64,000 nucleotides of DNA, taken from contig NZ_FWFK01000003.1 in assembly GCF_900172265.1 (NCBI RefSeq), forward strand, positions 248,001-312,000, given 5' to 3'. The position numbers and the translations under genes were made by a program. Shown one piece after another: positions 9,969 to 18,819 of this stretch. The first letter of the stretch is position 1; each line of letters begins with the position of its first letter. Under the pieces are notes generated by a model. That model was not told the origin of the DNA and ran no database searches. It was given only the letters and a program-made list of their open reading frames with translations. This DNA comes from Roseivivax jejudonensis (lineage in GTDB: Bacteria; Pseudomonadota; Alphaproteobacteria; Rhodobacterales; Rhodobacteraceae).

Positions 9969-10790
9969 TCAGAGCTCGGTTCCGGCCATCTGCCGCGCCG
10001 CCGCGAGGCCCATGGCGTAGGACAGGTCGTTGTACATGTCGTTGAAGCCTGCGAACAGCGCCCGGTTGAGCGCCCGGCCATCTTCGGATTCACCGAAATC
10101 GACGTAGGTTTCAAGCGTGTCACCCGACAGCGGCTCGTAGGCGAGGAGCAGGTAGGCATAGAGCCATTCCTCGGTGTCGGCGCGGGTCTCGCCCTCCTGC
10201 GCCCAGACATCGCGCAGGATCTCGTCTTCGGACATCTCGAGCGCGCCGCCGTCGACGAGACCCTCGTAGAACGCGAGGCTCGCGTTGAGCGCACCGGTCA
10301 CGTTCTGCTCCACGAGATCCCCAGCCGCAACGAACCGGTCGATTTGCTCCAGCCGGTCGCCGCCCTCCTCGGCGCGGGCGCGGTAGGCCTCGCGGGCCGC
10401 CTCTTCGGCTTCGGGCGCGACCATGGCCTCGCGCGCCTCGATCTCCAGTTCGACGATGCGATCGCCCGGCGCCTCGTTGAAGAACGACACCAGCGGCCCG
10501 AGATCGCGGTCGCCGAGGCTCTCGGCAAAGCCCGCGCGCATGCTCTCTTCCATCCGGTCGGTGTCGTAGATCCGCCCGGCCACGCTCGCCCAGTCGCTCC
10601 CCGAACCGGCAAAGCCCATGTCGGCGCCCATCGTTTCGGCGTAGTTGAGCCCCTCCTCGCGCATGATCTCGATCACGCGCGGGATCCCCAGCGCCGCAAG
10701 AAGATCATCGACCGGGGCCGCATGGGCTGCCGGCGCGGCGAACAGGATGGGCGCGGCAACGGCCACGGCGATAGCGGAGCGAATGAACAT
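9969..10790 (-). CDS. Secreted DUF2059 protein
   Basis: A 273-residue protein with a clear signal peptide (MFIRSAIAVAVAAPILFAAP ending AHAA), so probably periplasmic. Most of the rest is acidic and helical; the final part, about residues 180-260, with DMYNDLSYAMGLAAARQMAG resembles the DUF2059 family. The start ATG at 10790 is preferred over an in-frame position further upstream because it gives the export signal. It lies between tRNA-Ser and rplU on the minus strand, with no partner gene. Function unknown. Confidence 0.75.
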   Translation of the reverse strand: MFIRSAIAVAVAAPILFAAPAAHAAPVDDLLAALGIPRVIEIMREEGLNYAETMGADMGFAGSGSDWASVAGRIYDTDRMEESMRAGFAESLGDRDLGPLVSFFNEAPGDRIVELEIEAREAMVAPEAEEAAREAYRARAEEGGDRLEQIDRFVAAGDLVEQNVTGALNASLAFYEGLVDGGALEMSEDEILRDVWAQEGETRADTEEWLYAYLLLAYEPLSGDTLETYVDFGESEDGRALNRALFAGFNDMYNDLSYAMGLAAARQMAGTEL

Positions 10791-10969
10791 GGCGGGGCGT
10801 CTCCGGATCAGGGTGTTGGCCGAGAAGTAGACCCCGTGCCGCACGGCAACAAGCACCGGCAACGGAATCCGGGGCTTGCGATGCGACGCCGCCGCGCAAG
10901 ATTTCGCGATTTCGCGGGTTGCGCGCCCCTGCCGGCCACGTTACATCCCCGCCGCACGACGACCCCCGC

Positions 10970-11059
10970 GGAGAGGTGCCGGAGTGGTCGAACGGGGCGG
11001 TCTCGAAAACCGTTGACCCTTCACGGGGTCCCAGGGTTCGAATCCCTGTCTCTCCGCCA
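10970..11059 (+). tRNA. tRNA-Ser (anticodon CGA)
   Basis: A 90-base serine tRNA with encoded CCA. The acceptor stem GGAGAGG pairs with TCTCTCC, followed by discriminator G. The anticodon loop is CTCGAAA (CGA, reads UCG). A long variable arm (GACCCTTCACGGGGTC) typical of class II tRNAs is followed by the T-arm CAGGGTTCGAATCCCTG. UCG is a common serine codon at this GC content. Confidence 0.97.
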
Positions 11060-11665
11060 AACCTGCCTTCACGCGCCAAGGCGTTGTCCTCCACGAGGAA
11101 GCAAGGCGGCGTTGCGCGGCTCCCAAAACGAACCAGCAACACACGCAAACCGATCGTGGCGATGGGCTTCGTTCGAGCGTACGCGATGTCACGCACGGCC
11201 TTATCGGGTGAGGCGAGGTGTGACAGGCCGGGTCGGTCAGCTGCGTGGCAGGTCGGCAAGTTTCTGTTTTCTTACAGTCCCTCTGAAAGCGAGCGCACGG
11301 CGACGCCGAAGCGAAAGAGGCCGGGCAACTTGACAGGGGCCCGGAGCATTGCGGGCGGCGGTGGCGCTGCGCTGCGCGCTCGATGCCCGGGTTCGCGGAC
11401 TCAGCGTTGTCGTCTAACCCAGCGGCGTTTTCCGCCCCGCCGACCTCAGTCCTTCAGCCGCGACGGGGGCTCTTGGACGGGTCATTCCGCGGGCGCGGGC
11501 GCTGGGAGCGCCCGGCGGATCCGCGCGAAATGAAACAAAACGTTGACATTGGTGCAGTCCGCGCCGGACGCTTGGGACACTCCGTGCGGGGTCCGGCCCC
11601 GCCAAACGAAAAGAGCATGCGCCGGCAGAGATGCCGAGCGTCGCTCAAGGCTGGGAGACATGATC
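11060..11665. other. Gene-free region between tRNA-Ser and uehA
   Basis: About 600 bases with no convincing gene on either strand. It has a short hairpin GGGCGCT-GGG-AGCGCCC (11497-11513) and a TTGACA hexamer at 11543-11548 without a good -10 partner. In Ruegeria pomeroyi the corresponding position upstream of uehA holds the regulator gene enuR, which is absent here. A region next to a tRNA 3' end is a frequent integration site, but I see no integrase or repeated tRNA end. Confidence 0.6.
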
Positions 11666-12685
11666 ATGACACATCGCAAGACCCTCGCGGCGAGCATCCT
11701 CGCGCTTGCGGCCGCGACGAACGCGGCGAGCGCGGACACGTGGCGCTACGCCTTCGAAGAGGCGATGGACGAGGTGCAGGGCATCTTTGCCCAGAAGTTC
11801 AAGGAAGAGGTCGAGGCCAATTCCGACCACACCGTGCAACTCTTTCCGTTCGGCACGCTCGGGGAATCCGCCGACATCATGGAGCAGGCCCAATCGGGCA
11901 TCCTGCAGTTCGTCGACCAGTCACCGGGCTTTACCGGCGCGCTGATCCCCGAGGCACAGGTTTTCTTCGTGCCCTACCTGCTGCCGCAGGACGAGGAACA
12001 GCTGGCGACCTTCTTCGAGGAGTCCGAGGCGATCAACGAGATGTTCCCGCCGCTCTACGAGGAACAGGGGCTCAAGCTGCTGACCATGTTCCCCGAGGGC
12101 GAGGTCATGATGACCACGCAGGAGCCGGTCACGTCGCCTGAAGACCTCAACGAGGTGAAGTTCCGCGTGATGACCAACCCGCTTCTCGTCGAGAGCTACC
12201 AGGCCTTCGGCGCGACACCGACGCCGCTGCCGTGGGGCGAAGTGTATGGCGGCCTGCAGACCGGCATCATCCAGGGCCAGGAAAACCCGGCCTTCTTCAT
12301 CGAGTCGACGAAGATGTACGAGGTGACCGAGCACATCACGCGCACCGGCCACAACAACTTCACCACCGCTGTCATGGCCAATCTGGACTTCTTCGAGGGT
12401 CTTCCCGAGGAAGAGCAGACAATGATCCAGGACGCGATCGACGTCGCCTTCGATCACATCATCGACTACCAGGAAGGCCTGACCGAGGAGTCGCTGGAGA
12501 AGATCAAGGAAGCCAAGCCCTCGATCACCATCACCACGCTGAGCGAAGAAGAGCGCCAGCCCTTCATGGAAACCGCCGACGAGGTGGAACAGGAGTTCCT
12601 CGAGATCGGCGGCGACCAGGCCGAGGCGATCCTCGAGCAGATGAAGGAAGACCTCGAGGCCGTGGCCTCCTCGTCGGGCAGCTGA
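11666..12685 (+). CDS. uehA: Ectoine/hydroxyectoine TRAP binding protein
   Basis: A 339-residue periplasmic DctP-type solute receptor with a signal peptide ([20 protein letters not shown], cleavage near ASA-DTW). It closely resembles Ruegeria pomeroyi UehA as I remember that sequence: [70 protein letters not shown] and NPAFF keep the ligand-site Glu, Arg, Trp, Asn and Phe positions described for UehA. Of two adjacent ATGs, 11666 gives the better spacing to the GGGAGA ribosome site. It is the first gene of the TRAP operon, followed by a strong hairpin. Confidence 0.88.
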   Translation: MTHRKTLAASILALAAATNAASADTWRYAFEEAMDEVQGIFAQKFKEEVEANSDHTVQLFPFGTLGESADIMEQAQSGILQFVDQSPGFTGALIPEAQVFFVPYLLPQDEEQLATFFEESEAINEMFPPLYEEQGLKLLTMFPEGEVMMTTQEPVTSPEDLNEVKFRVMTNPLLVESYQAFGATPTPLPWGEVYGGLQTGIIQGQENPAFFIESTKMYEVTEHITRTGHNNFTTAVMANLDFFEGLPEEEQTMIQDAIDVAFDHIIDYQEGLTEESLEKIKEAKPSITITTLSEEERQPFMETADEVEQEFLEIGGDQAEAILEQMKEDLEAVASSSGS

Positions 12686-12702
12686 CCGACATGAAGGGAC
12701 GT

Positions 12703-12727
12703 CCGGGCCGCGGTGACCGCGGCCCGG
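12703..12727 (+). terminator. Hairpin between uehA and uehB
   Basis: An 11-bp perfect stem, CCGGGCCGCGG/CCGCGGCCCGG, around a TGA loop, 17 bases after the uehA stop and with no T-run after it. More likely an RNA-stabilising or partially attenuating hairpin that raises binding-protein level over the membrane subunits than a full terminator. Confidence 0.6.
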
Positions 12728-12774
12728 CGCTCCGCATCTTCGGCCCCTCCCCCGAAAAAAAAAGGACGTCAGCC

Positions 12775-13425
12775 ATGTCAGCGGACGACGACCGTCGCGC
12801 CGAGCGTGACCCTCACATGATGGCCGAGGTGCAGGTGCCGGCGGCCGATGACGACATCGACGATTCCCGGTACGTTTCGGGCCTTCCGGGCATCCTCGGT
12901 GTCGTCGATGTCGCCATCGCCCGGATCGAGGCGATCCTGCTCGCGATCGGCGTTCTGCTGATGGCTTTGAACACCATCGCCAACGTTGTCGGGAGATACG
13001 TCTTCGGCAACTCGCTCTATTTCTCGGAGGAGCTGAATCAGGCGCTGATCATCCTGATCACGTTCGCAGGCATCTCCTACGCCGCGCGGCACGGCCGGCA
13101 CATCCGCATGTCGGCGATCTTCGACGCCATGCCGCCGCCGGCGCGCAAGCCCCTGATGATCCTGATCGCGGTGGTGACCGCAGCGGCGATGTTCCTGCTG
13201 ACCTGGTATTCGATCGAGTACGTCCAGACCCAGGCGTCGCGCGGGCGGCTCCTGCCGGCGATGCAGATCCCGGTCTGGTGGATCATCGTCTGGGCGCCGC
13301 TCGGGTTCTTCCTGACCGGGCTGCAATACACGCTGACCGCGATCAAGAACGTGGTGCACGAAAATATCTGGCTCTCCACCTCGACGATGGAAGGCTACGA
13401 CGACACCCGCGAAGAGGAGGTCTGA
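12775..13425 (+). CDS. uehB: TRAP transporter small permease
   Basis: A 216-residue DctQ-type subunit with four predicted membrane helices (about residues 40-65, 80-95, 120-140 and 160-180) and the family motif [17 protein letters not shown], where the paired acidic residues after helix 1 are typical. An unusually long, acidic, hydrophilic N-terminal tail of about 38 residues ([20 protein letters not shown]) precedes helix 1. ATG at 12775 has the AAAGGACG ribosome site upstream. It partners with UehC, which starts 4 bases after its stop. Confidence 0.88.
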   Translation: MSADDDRRAERDPHMMAEVQVPAADDDIDDSRYVSGLPGILGVVDVAIARIEAILLAIGVLLMALNTIANVVGRYVFGNSLYFSEELNQALIILITFAGISYAARHGRHIRMSAIFDAMPPPARKPLMILIAVVTAAAMFLLTWYSIEYVQTQASRGRLLPAMQIPVWWIIVWAPLGFFLTGLQYTLTAIKNVVHENIWLSTSTMEGYDDTREEEV

Positions 13426-13428
13426 GCC

Positions 13429-14715
13429 ATGAGCATCGCGATCTTCGGGACCATGATCCTGTTGCTTCTGCTGGGCTTCCCGATGATGATTCCGCTGATC
13501 GCGGGCTCGCTCATCGGGTTCGTCACGCTTTTCGGCGGGCTGGGCCAGCTTGACACGATGGTGCAGCAGATCCTCGCCGGCATCCGCCCTGCGAGCCTGA
13601 TCGCCGTGCCGATGTTCATCTTCGCCGCCGACATCATGACGCGCGGACAATCCGCCGGACGGCTCATCGACCTCGTGATGGCCTTCGTCGGGCACCTCAA
13701 GGGCGGTCTCGCGGTGTCGACGGCGACGGCCTGCACGCTGTTCGGGGCGGTCTCGGGGTCCACCCAGGCAACGGTGGTGGCGGTCGGCGGACCGCTGCGC
13801 CCGAGAATGCTGAAGGCGGGCTACAAGGACAACTTCGTGCTCGCGCTGATCGTCAACTCCTCGGACATCGCGTTCCTGATCCCGCCCTCGATCGGCATGA
13901 TCATCTACGGCGTCGTCTCCGGCACGTCGATCTCGGAGCTGTTCATCGCCGGCATCGGGCCGGGGATCCTGATCCTGATCATGTTCTCGATATACTCCTA
14001 CATCTACGCGCAGCGTCACAACGTGCCGGTCGAGGCGAAGTCGAGTTGGGGCGAGCGCGGCAGCGCGATGCGCCGGGCGCTCTGGCCGCTGGGTTTTCCG
14101 GTCATCATCGTCGGCGGCATCTACGGCGGCATCTTCTCTCCGACCGAGGCCGCGGCGGCCTGCGTTCTCTACGCGCTCCTCCTCGAGATGGTCGTGTTCC
14201 GCGAGATGACCGTGAGCCAGCTCTACGCGACCGCGAAATCCACCGGGCTGATCACCGCGGTGGTCTTCATCCTCGTGGGCGCGGGCGCCGCGTTTTCCTA
14301 TGTCATCAGCTTCGCGCAGATCCCGCAGCAGGTGCTGGGCGCGATCGGCATCGACGACATGGGCCCCTATGCGATCCTGTTCACGATCTCGATCGCGTTC
14401 TTCGTGGGCTGCATGTTCGTGGACCCGATCGTGGTGATCCTCATCTTCGTGCCGATCTTCGCGCCCGTGGTCGAAAGCGCCGGGCTCGACCCGGTGCTGG
14501 TGGGCGTGATCATCACGCTGCAGGTGGCGATCGGCAGCGCCACGCCGCCATTTGGTTGCGATATCTTTACCGCCATCGCGGTATTCAAGCGGCCGTATGC
14601 CGAGGTCGTGCGCGGCACCCCGCCCTTCATCCTGATGCTGGTGACCGTGGCGGTGTTGCTGATCTTCTTCCCGCAGATCGCGCTGTTCCTGCGCGACCTC
14701 GCCTTCGCGGAATAG
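13429..14715 (+). CDS. uehC: TRAP transporter large permease
   Basis: A 428-residue DctM-type subunit with about a dozen hydrophobic helices; it forms the sodium-coupled transport channel with UehB. Recognisable pieces are LLLLLGFPMMIPLIAGSLIG, AVSGSTQATVVAVGGPLRP, LIVNSSDIAFLIPPSIGMII and GIYGGIFSPTEAAAACVLYA, with PPFGCDIFTA near the C-terminus. Length is normal. Gene order receptor, small permease, large permease, universal stress protein matches the ueh/tea ectoine systems. Confidence 0.92.
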   Translation: MSIAIFGTMILLLLLGFPMMIPLIAGSLIGFVTLFGGLGQLDTMVQQILAGIRPASLIAVPMFIFAADIMTRGQSAGRLIDLVMAFVGHLKGGLAVSTATACTLFGAVSGSTQATVVAVGGPLRPRMLKAGYKDNFVLALIVNSSDIAFLIPPSIGMIIYGVVSGTSISELFIAGIGPGILILIMFSIYSYIYAQRHNVPVEAKSSWGERGSAMRRALWPLGFPVIIVGGIYGGIFSPTEAAAACVLYALLLEMVVFREMTVSQLYATAKSTGLITAVVFILVGAGAAFSYVISFAQIPQQVLGAIGIDDMGPYAILFTISIAFFVGCMFVDPIVVILIFVPIFAPVVESAGLDPVLVGVIITLQVAIGSATPPFGCDIFTAIAVFKRPYAEVVRGTPPFILMLVTVAVLLIFFPQIALFLRDLAFAE

Positions 14716-14725
14716 GAGCACGGTC

Positions 14726-15169
14726 ATGTTCGCATCCATCCTCGCGGCCTATGACGGGTCCACCGGCGCGTTCGCGGCACTGGAAAAGGCGGCCGCGCTC
14801 GCCAAGCTCACCGGCGCGGACCTGACTGTGCTGACCTGCTACCGGCACCATTCGATGCTCGAGGCGTCGCTGTCGATGGTGCGCGGTGCGGGCGAAGGCT
14901 CGGCGAACCTCGACGACATCATGCGAGAGGTCTCGCGCGAGGCCGCCGAGGAAGCCAAGACGCGGGCGAAGGATCTCGGAGTCGAAAGCGTTTCCGCGTT
15001 CATCAAGAACGGCCCCTCCGCGCGCACCATCGTGTCGTTTGCCGGCGAAAAGGGCTGCGACCTGATCGTCATCGGATCGCGCGGGCTCGGGTCGACCGAG
15101 GGTTACCTGCTCGGATCGGTCAGCCACAAGGTCACGAGCCTAAGCGACGTGCCCGTTCTCGTGGTGTGA
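14726..15169 (+). CDS. usp: Universal stress protein of TRAP operon
   Basis: A 147-residue UspA-fold protein: N-terminal MFASILAAYDGSTGAFAAL and the ATP-binding signature GSRGLGSTEGYLLGSVSHKV near the C-terminus. In Halomonas the equivalent protein TeaD binds ATP and tunes the TeaABC ectoine transporter, and R. pomeroyi carries usp in the same place. A regulatory role on the UehABC transporter is therefore inferred. It starts 10 bases after uehC, and its stop overlaps the start of eutA as GTGA. Confidence 0.9.
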   Translation: MFASILAAYDGSTGAFAALEKAAALAKLTGADLTVLTCYRHHSMLEASLSMVRGAGEGSANLDDIMREVSREAAEEAKTRAKDLGVESVSAFIKNGPSARTIVSFAGEKGCDLIVIGSRGLGSTEGYLLGSVSHKVTSLSDVPVLVV

Positions 15170-15888
15170 CACCGATGGTCCGGCCCGACCACCTGCGCCG
15201 GTTCGGCCTGATCGCGCTCGCCACGGACCTCACGATCGAGGGCGACGCCGCGCGGCTGATGCCCGAGGGCACGCAGCTCCATGTCACCCGGATCGCATTC
15301 GAGAACCCGACCACGCCCGAGAGCCTGAGGCGCACCGGGCCGCGGCTGCGGGCTGCGGCTGACCTGATCGTGCCGGGAGTGCCCCTCGACGGAATGATCT
15401 TCGGCTGCACCTCCGCGGCGGCGGTCCTCGGCGATGCCGTCGAGGCCGAGATCGGCGGCCGCGCGCCGCTGGTCACGCCGGTGGGAGGGCTTCTCCGCGC
15501 ACTCGCAACGCTCGGCATCTCCCGCATCGGTCTCCTGACGCCGTACCTGCCCGAGACTGCGGATCTCGTCGCCACCTACCTCGAGGCGCACGGCATCGAT
15601 ATCGTGTCGCGCCATGCGATGGGCTACGGCGACGATCGGGACATGGCGCGGCTGATGCCGGGCGAGATCATCGAGGGCGTGACCGCTGCGGACCATCCGG
15701 AGGCGGACGCGCTGTTCCTGTCCTGCACGGCACTGCCGGCTGTCCCGCTCATCGCCGAACTCGAGGCGCGGCTCGGAAAGCCGGTCCTCAGCTCGAACCA
15801 GGTGGTGTTCTGGGCCACGCTCGATATCGCGCGGATCCCCGGCGACCGGCCCGGTCCCGGACGGCTGTTCCAGATCTGCAAGTGGTGA
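15166..15888 (+). CDS. eutA: EutA-like Asp/Glu racemase superfamily protein
   Basis: A 240-residue protein of the arylmalonate decarboxylase/maleate isomerase branch of the Asp/Glu racemase superfamily. It has the two cysteines expected of a two-base mechanism in DGMIFGCTSAAAVLGD and LFLSCTALPAVPLI, plus GLLTPYLPETADLV. The GTG at 15166 overlaps the usp stop; an ATG three codons later is an alternative. Position after uehABC-usp is exactly that of eutA in the R. pomeroyi ectoine operon, where its role is still poorly defined. The expected eutBCDE genes do not follow. Confidence 0.78.
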   Translation: MTPMVRPDHLRRFGLIALATDLTIEGDAARLMPEGTQLHVTRIAFENPTTPESLRRTGPRLRAAADLIVPGVPLDGMIFGCTSAAAVLGDAVEAEIGGRAPLVTPVGGLLRALATLGISRIGLLTPYLPETADLVATYLEAHGIDIVSRHAMGYGDDRDMARLMPGEIIEGVTAADHPEADALFLSCTALPAVPLIAELEARLGKPVLSSNQVVFWATLDIARIPGDRPGPGRLFQICKW

Positions 15889-16011
15889 CCGTGCGCGGCC
15901 GGACCCGCGCTGCGGCACGGCGGCTGCTGGACATCGTTCGCGGCGCACGAATATGGTCGCGCCGGACACGGCCCGGACGGACCGCGCGCCCCGCAGGAGA
16001 CCGACACCCCG

Positions 16012-18225
16012 ATGGACCATCAGACCCGATTTGAAACCGTCGAGATCGCCGCCCCCGGCGGCCGGAGCCTGGCGGTCGAGGCCCGGACCGGTGTCGCCGA
16101 GACCGGCGCGTTCGACCGCATCATCGGCGAGCTCGACGAGGTCATGGGCCTCGCACTGGCATCGAACTACGAATACCCGTCGCGCTACTCGATCTGGAAC
16201 TTCGGCTTCACCAACCCGCTGCTGATGCTCGAAGCGCGCGACCGCACGCTGGCGATCCGCGCTTTCTCGGAGCGCGGCGCCGGCCTTCTCGCGTTCTTCC
16301 GGGATGTCCTGGACGCGGCCGACGGCATCACGCTCGACCGGACCGAGCCGCTGCGGATCGAGGCGCATGTCGATCCCCTGCCCGACGGCGCGGTCATCGC
16401 CGAGGAAGACCGCACGCGAAAGCCGTCGATCTTCACCGCGATCCGGGCGCTTTGGCAGGCAGTGCAGCATCCCGGGCTCGGCGATTTCGGCCTCTACGGG
16501 GCCTTCGGCTACGACCTGATCTTCGGCTTCGACGATATCGAGATGCGGATGCCGCGGGACGACGACCAGCGCGACGTCGTCCTCTTCGTGCCCGACCGGC
16601 TCTTCAAGTCAGCCGTGGGCTCCGACCTCGGCGTCGTCGTGGATTTCACTTTCTTCTACGACGACCACCGATCCGAGGATCATCCTCGACTCGATGTGCC
16701 CGCCCCGTTCGCGCCGGCGCGCGCTGGCTCGAACGACATCTCTTGTGACCATGCGCCCGGCGAGTACGAGGCGGTGGTCGAACGCGCCCGGGCCGAGTTT
16801 CTGCAGGGCAACCTGTTCGAGGCGGTGCCCGGCCAATGCTTCTCCAAGCCGATGTCGTCGAGCCCCGCGGCCGTCTTCCGCCGGCTGATGAAGACGAACC
16901 CCTCGCCCTTCGCCTTCCTCATGAACCTCGACGGCGGCGAGTTCCTGATCGGCGCCTCGCCCGAGATGTATGTTCGCACCACGGGCCGAACGGTCGAGAC
17001 CTGCCCGATCTCCGGCACGATCCCGCGCGGCGCCGATCCTCTCGAGGACGCCGACCAGGTGCTGAAGCTTCTGTCGTCATCCAAGGACGAGGCCGAGTTG
17101 ACGATGTGCACCGACGTGGACCGCAACGACAAGGCGCGGATCTGCGTGCCCGGGTCGATCGAGGTGCGCGGCCGGCGGCAGATCGAGTTCTACTCGCGGC
17201 TCATTCACACAGTGGATCACGTGGTCGGCACGCTGGCCGAGGGATATGACGGGCTCGACGCGTTCATCTCGCACATGTGGGCCGTGACCGTGACCGGTGC
17301 GCCCAAGACGTGGGCCGTGCGCTTTCTCGAGCGCGAAGAGAAATCGCCCCGGCGTTGGTACGCGGGGTCCATCGGCGGGCTCATGGCCGACGGGTCGCTC
17401 AACACGGCGCTGTCGATCCGCATGGTGCAGGTGCGTGACGGTATTGCGCATGTCCGCGCCGGCGCGACGACGCTCTACTATTCCGATCCGGCCGCGGAAG
17501 AGCGCGAGACCCGGGTGAAGGCCTCGGCCTTTCTCGCGGCGCTCGATGCCGAACCGGTTGCGACCGCGGCCCCGGCCCTGCCGCGACGCGCCGCCGATGG
17601 CTACGAGCAGCGCGGCCTCAACGTGCTGATGGTCGATCACGAGGACAGCTTCGTGAACACGCTCGGCAGCTATATCCGCACCTTCGAGCCGCGGCTGCGC
17701 ACCTACCGCGCGGCGCCCGCCCGGTCGATGCTGGACGAGAGCATCGATCTGCTCGTGCTGTCGCCCGGGCCCGGCAAACCTTCCGATTTCGACATGACCG
17801 CGACTCTCGAGAGGGCCGTGGCGCTCGGCGTGCCGGTCTTCGGCGTCTGTCTCGGGCTGCAGGGCGTGGCCGAGCATTTCGGCGGCACACTCGGCGTTCT
17901 GAACGAGCCACGCCACGGCGTGCCGACGCAGGTCCGCCATACGGGAACGGGGCTTTTCTCGGGCCTGCCGCAGGACTTCGACGTGGCGCGGTACCACTCG
18001 CTCTATGCGCAGGCGGACGCGGTGCCCGACGCGCTGGAGGTCACCGCGCACGCATCCGACGGGGTCATCATGGGGTTGTCGCACCGCGCGTTGCCGATCC
18101 ACACGGTGCAGTTTCACCCGGAATCGATCATCACCTCCAAGGCGGACATGGGCATGCGCCTCGTTCGCAACCTGATGGATCTCGTTCCGGCGCGGGACAG
18201 CACCCGCCGCCGCTCGACCGGCTGA
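16012..18225 (+). CDS. trpEG: Fused anthranilate synthase TrpE(G)
   Basis: A 737-residue protein carrying both subunits of anthranilate synthase, as in rhizobial TrpE(G) (about 729). Residues 1-510 are the chorismate-utilising component (FLIGASPEMYVRTTGRTVET, CPISGTIPRGADP, STDVDRNDKARIC-like TDVDRNDK, then VTVTGAPKTWAVRFLE). Residues 535-725 are the glutamine amidotransferase, with VDHEDSFVNTLGSY, LSPGPGKPSDF, nucleophile Cys in FGVCLGLQGVAEHFGG and His/Glu in TVQFHPESI. It makes anthranilate for tryptophan. No other trp gene is adjacent. I saw no Trp-codon-rich leader peptide in the 123 bases upstream. Confidence 0.94.
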   Translation: MDHQTRFETVEIAAPGGRSLAVEARTGVAETGAFDRIIGELDEVMGLALASNYEYPSRYSIWNFGFTNPLLMLEARDRTLAIRAFSERGAGLLAFFRDVLDAADGITLDRTEPLRIEAHVDPLPDGAVIAEEDRTRKPSIFTAIRALWQAVQHPGLGDFGLYGAFGYDLIFGFDDIEMRMPRDDDQRDVVLFVPDRLFKSAVGSDLGVVVDFTFFYDDHRSEDHPRLDVPAPFAPARAGSNDISCDHAPGEYEAVVERARAEFLQGNLFEAVPGQCFSKPMSSSPAAVFRRLMKTNPSPFAFLMNLDGGEFLIGASPEMYVRTTGRTVETCPISGTIPRGADPLEDADQVLKLLSSSKDEAELTMCTDVDRNDKARICVPGSIEVRGRRQIEFYSRLIHTVDHVVGTLAEGYDGLDAFISHMWAVTVTGAPKTWAVRFLEREEKSPRRWYAGSIGGLMADGSLNTALSIRMVQVRDGIAHVRAGATTLYYSDPAAEERETRVKASAFLAALDAEPVATAAPALPRRAADGYEQRGLNVLMVDHEDSFVNTLGSYIRTFEPRLRTYRAAPARSMLDESIDLLVLSPGPGKPSDFDMTATLERAVALGVPVFGVCLGLQGVAEHFGGTLGVLNEPRHGVPTQVRHTGTGLFSGLPQDFDVARYHSLYAQADAVPDALEVTAHASDGVIMGLSHRALPIHTVQFHPESIITSKADMGMRLVRNLMDLVPARDSTRRRSTG

Positions 18226-18249
18226 TCAAGACGACGAGGAGACACGGCC

Positions 18250-18567
18250 ATGTACATCGCCATGAACCGCTTCACTGTGCCCATCGAGAATGCGCAGGCG
18301 TTCGAAGACCTGTGGCTCGGCCGGGACAGCCACCTCAAGGAGGTGCCGGGCTTCGTCGAGTTCCACATGCTCAAGGGGCCGGAATCGGACGGCAAGGTTC
18401 TCTATGCCTCGCATACGGTGTGGGAAAGCGAAGCGGCTTTCCTCGGCTGGACGAAGTCCGAGGCCTTTCGTGCGGCGCACAAGGATGCCGGTACGACCAA
18501 GGCGCTCTACGAGGGCGCGCCATCCTTCGAGGGCTTCGCACCGATCCAGCACATCGCGAAGGACTGA
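18250..18567 (+). CDS. HmuQ/HmuD-like heme monooxygenase
   Basis: A 105-residue dimeric alpha-beta-barrel protein of the antibiotic-biosynthesis-monooxygenase superfamily. It strongly resembles rhizobial HmuQ/HmuD (IsdG-type heme-degrading enzymes): MYIAMNRFTV, the VPGFVEFHMLKGP strand, ASHTVWESEAAFLGW and KSEAFRAAHKDAG. Asn6, Trp67 and His77 fall at or next to the positions of the IsdG catalytic triad (Asn7, Trp67, His77). It starts 24 bases after trpE(G), suggesting co-transcription, although no heme-uptake gene is nearby. Activity on heme is inferred from family. Confidence 0.75.
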   Translation: MYIAMNRFTVPIENAQAFEDLWLGRDSHLKEVPGFVEFHMLKGPESDGKVLYASHTVWESEAAFLGWTKSEAFRAAHKDAGTTKALYEGAPSFEGFAPIQHIAKD

Positions 18568-18748
18568 CGCGCCTTCGCGCGATAGATGAGGCGCAGCCTC
18601 CAAGGGCATGATGTGAATCGTTTTTTGGCGCCGGCGCGTCTAGGCATCGCGCGAAAGCGGACAGCCCAAGCGTGCTTTGCCGAAATCGAGCGCTTTTGGA
18701 CGTGACGGTCGCGGCGAACTGACGCGCCGCTCCGCTCGGACTCCGTCA

Positions 18749-18780
18749 GTTTCGACTCGGGATCGTTTCGACTCGGGATC
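18749..18780 (+). repeat. Two tandem 16-bp units
   Basis: GTTTCGACTCGGGATC occurs twice head to tail in the gap between the monooxygenase and sulfotransferase genes. A two-copy repeat may be replication slippage or a paired protein-binding site; no associated feature is visible. Confidence 0.7.
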
Positions 18781-18819
18781 AATGTGTTGCCGGAAACGGC
18801 TCACGTGAAGCCGGATCAC

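Noticed and set aside
10705-11259. Antisense reading frame over tRNA-Ser with a GETGIRTLGPREG-like peptide
   Set aside because: This peptide is the well-known spurious translation of the reverse strand of a serine tRNA; the tRNA fold explains the sequence.
11060-11665. Possible genomic island junction at the 3' end of tRNA-Ser
   Set aside because: No integrase, no duplicated tRNA end and no composition shift; the downstream genes look native.
12778-14739. Long antisense frame over uehB-uehC, rich in His/Asp/Arg
   Set aside because: The plus strand encodes two obvious membrane proteins in conserved order; the antisense peptide is compositional shadow.
15889-16011. Possible trp leader peptide/attenuator before trpE(G)
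   Set aside because: No short frame with consecutive Trp codons and no clear alternative stem pair are visible in this gap.
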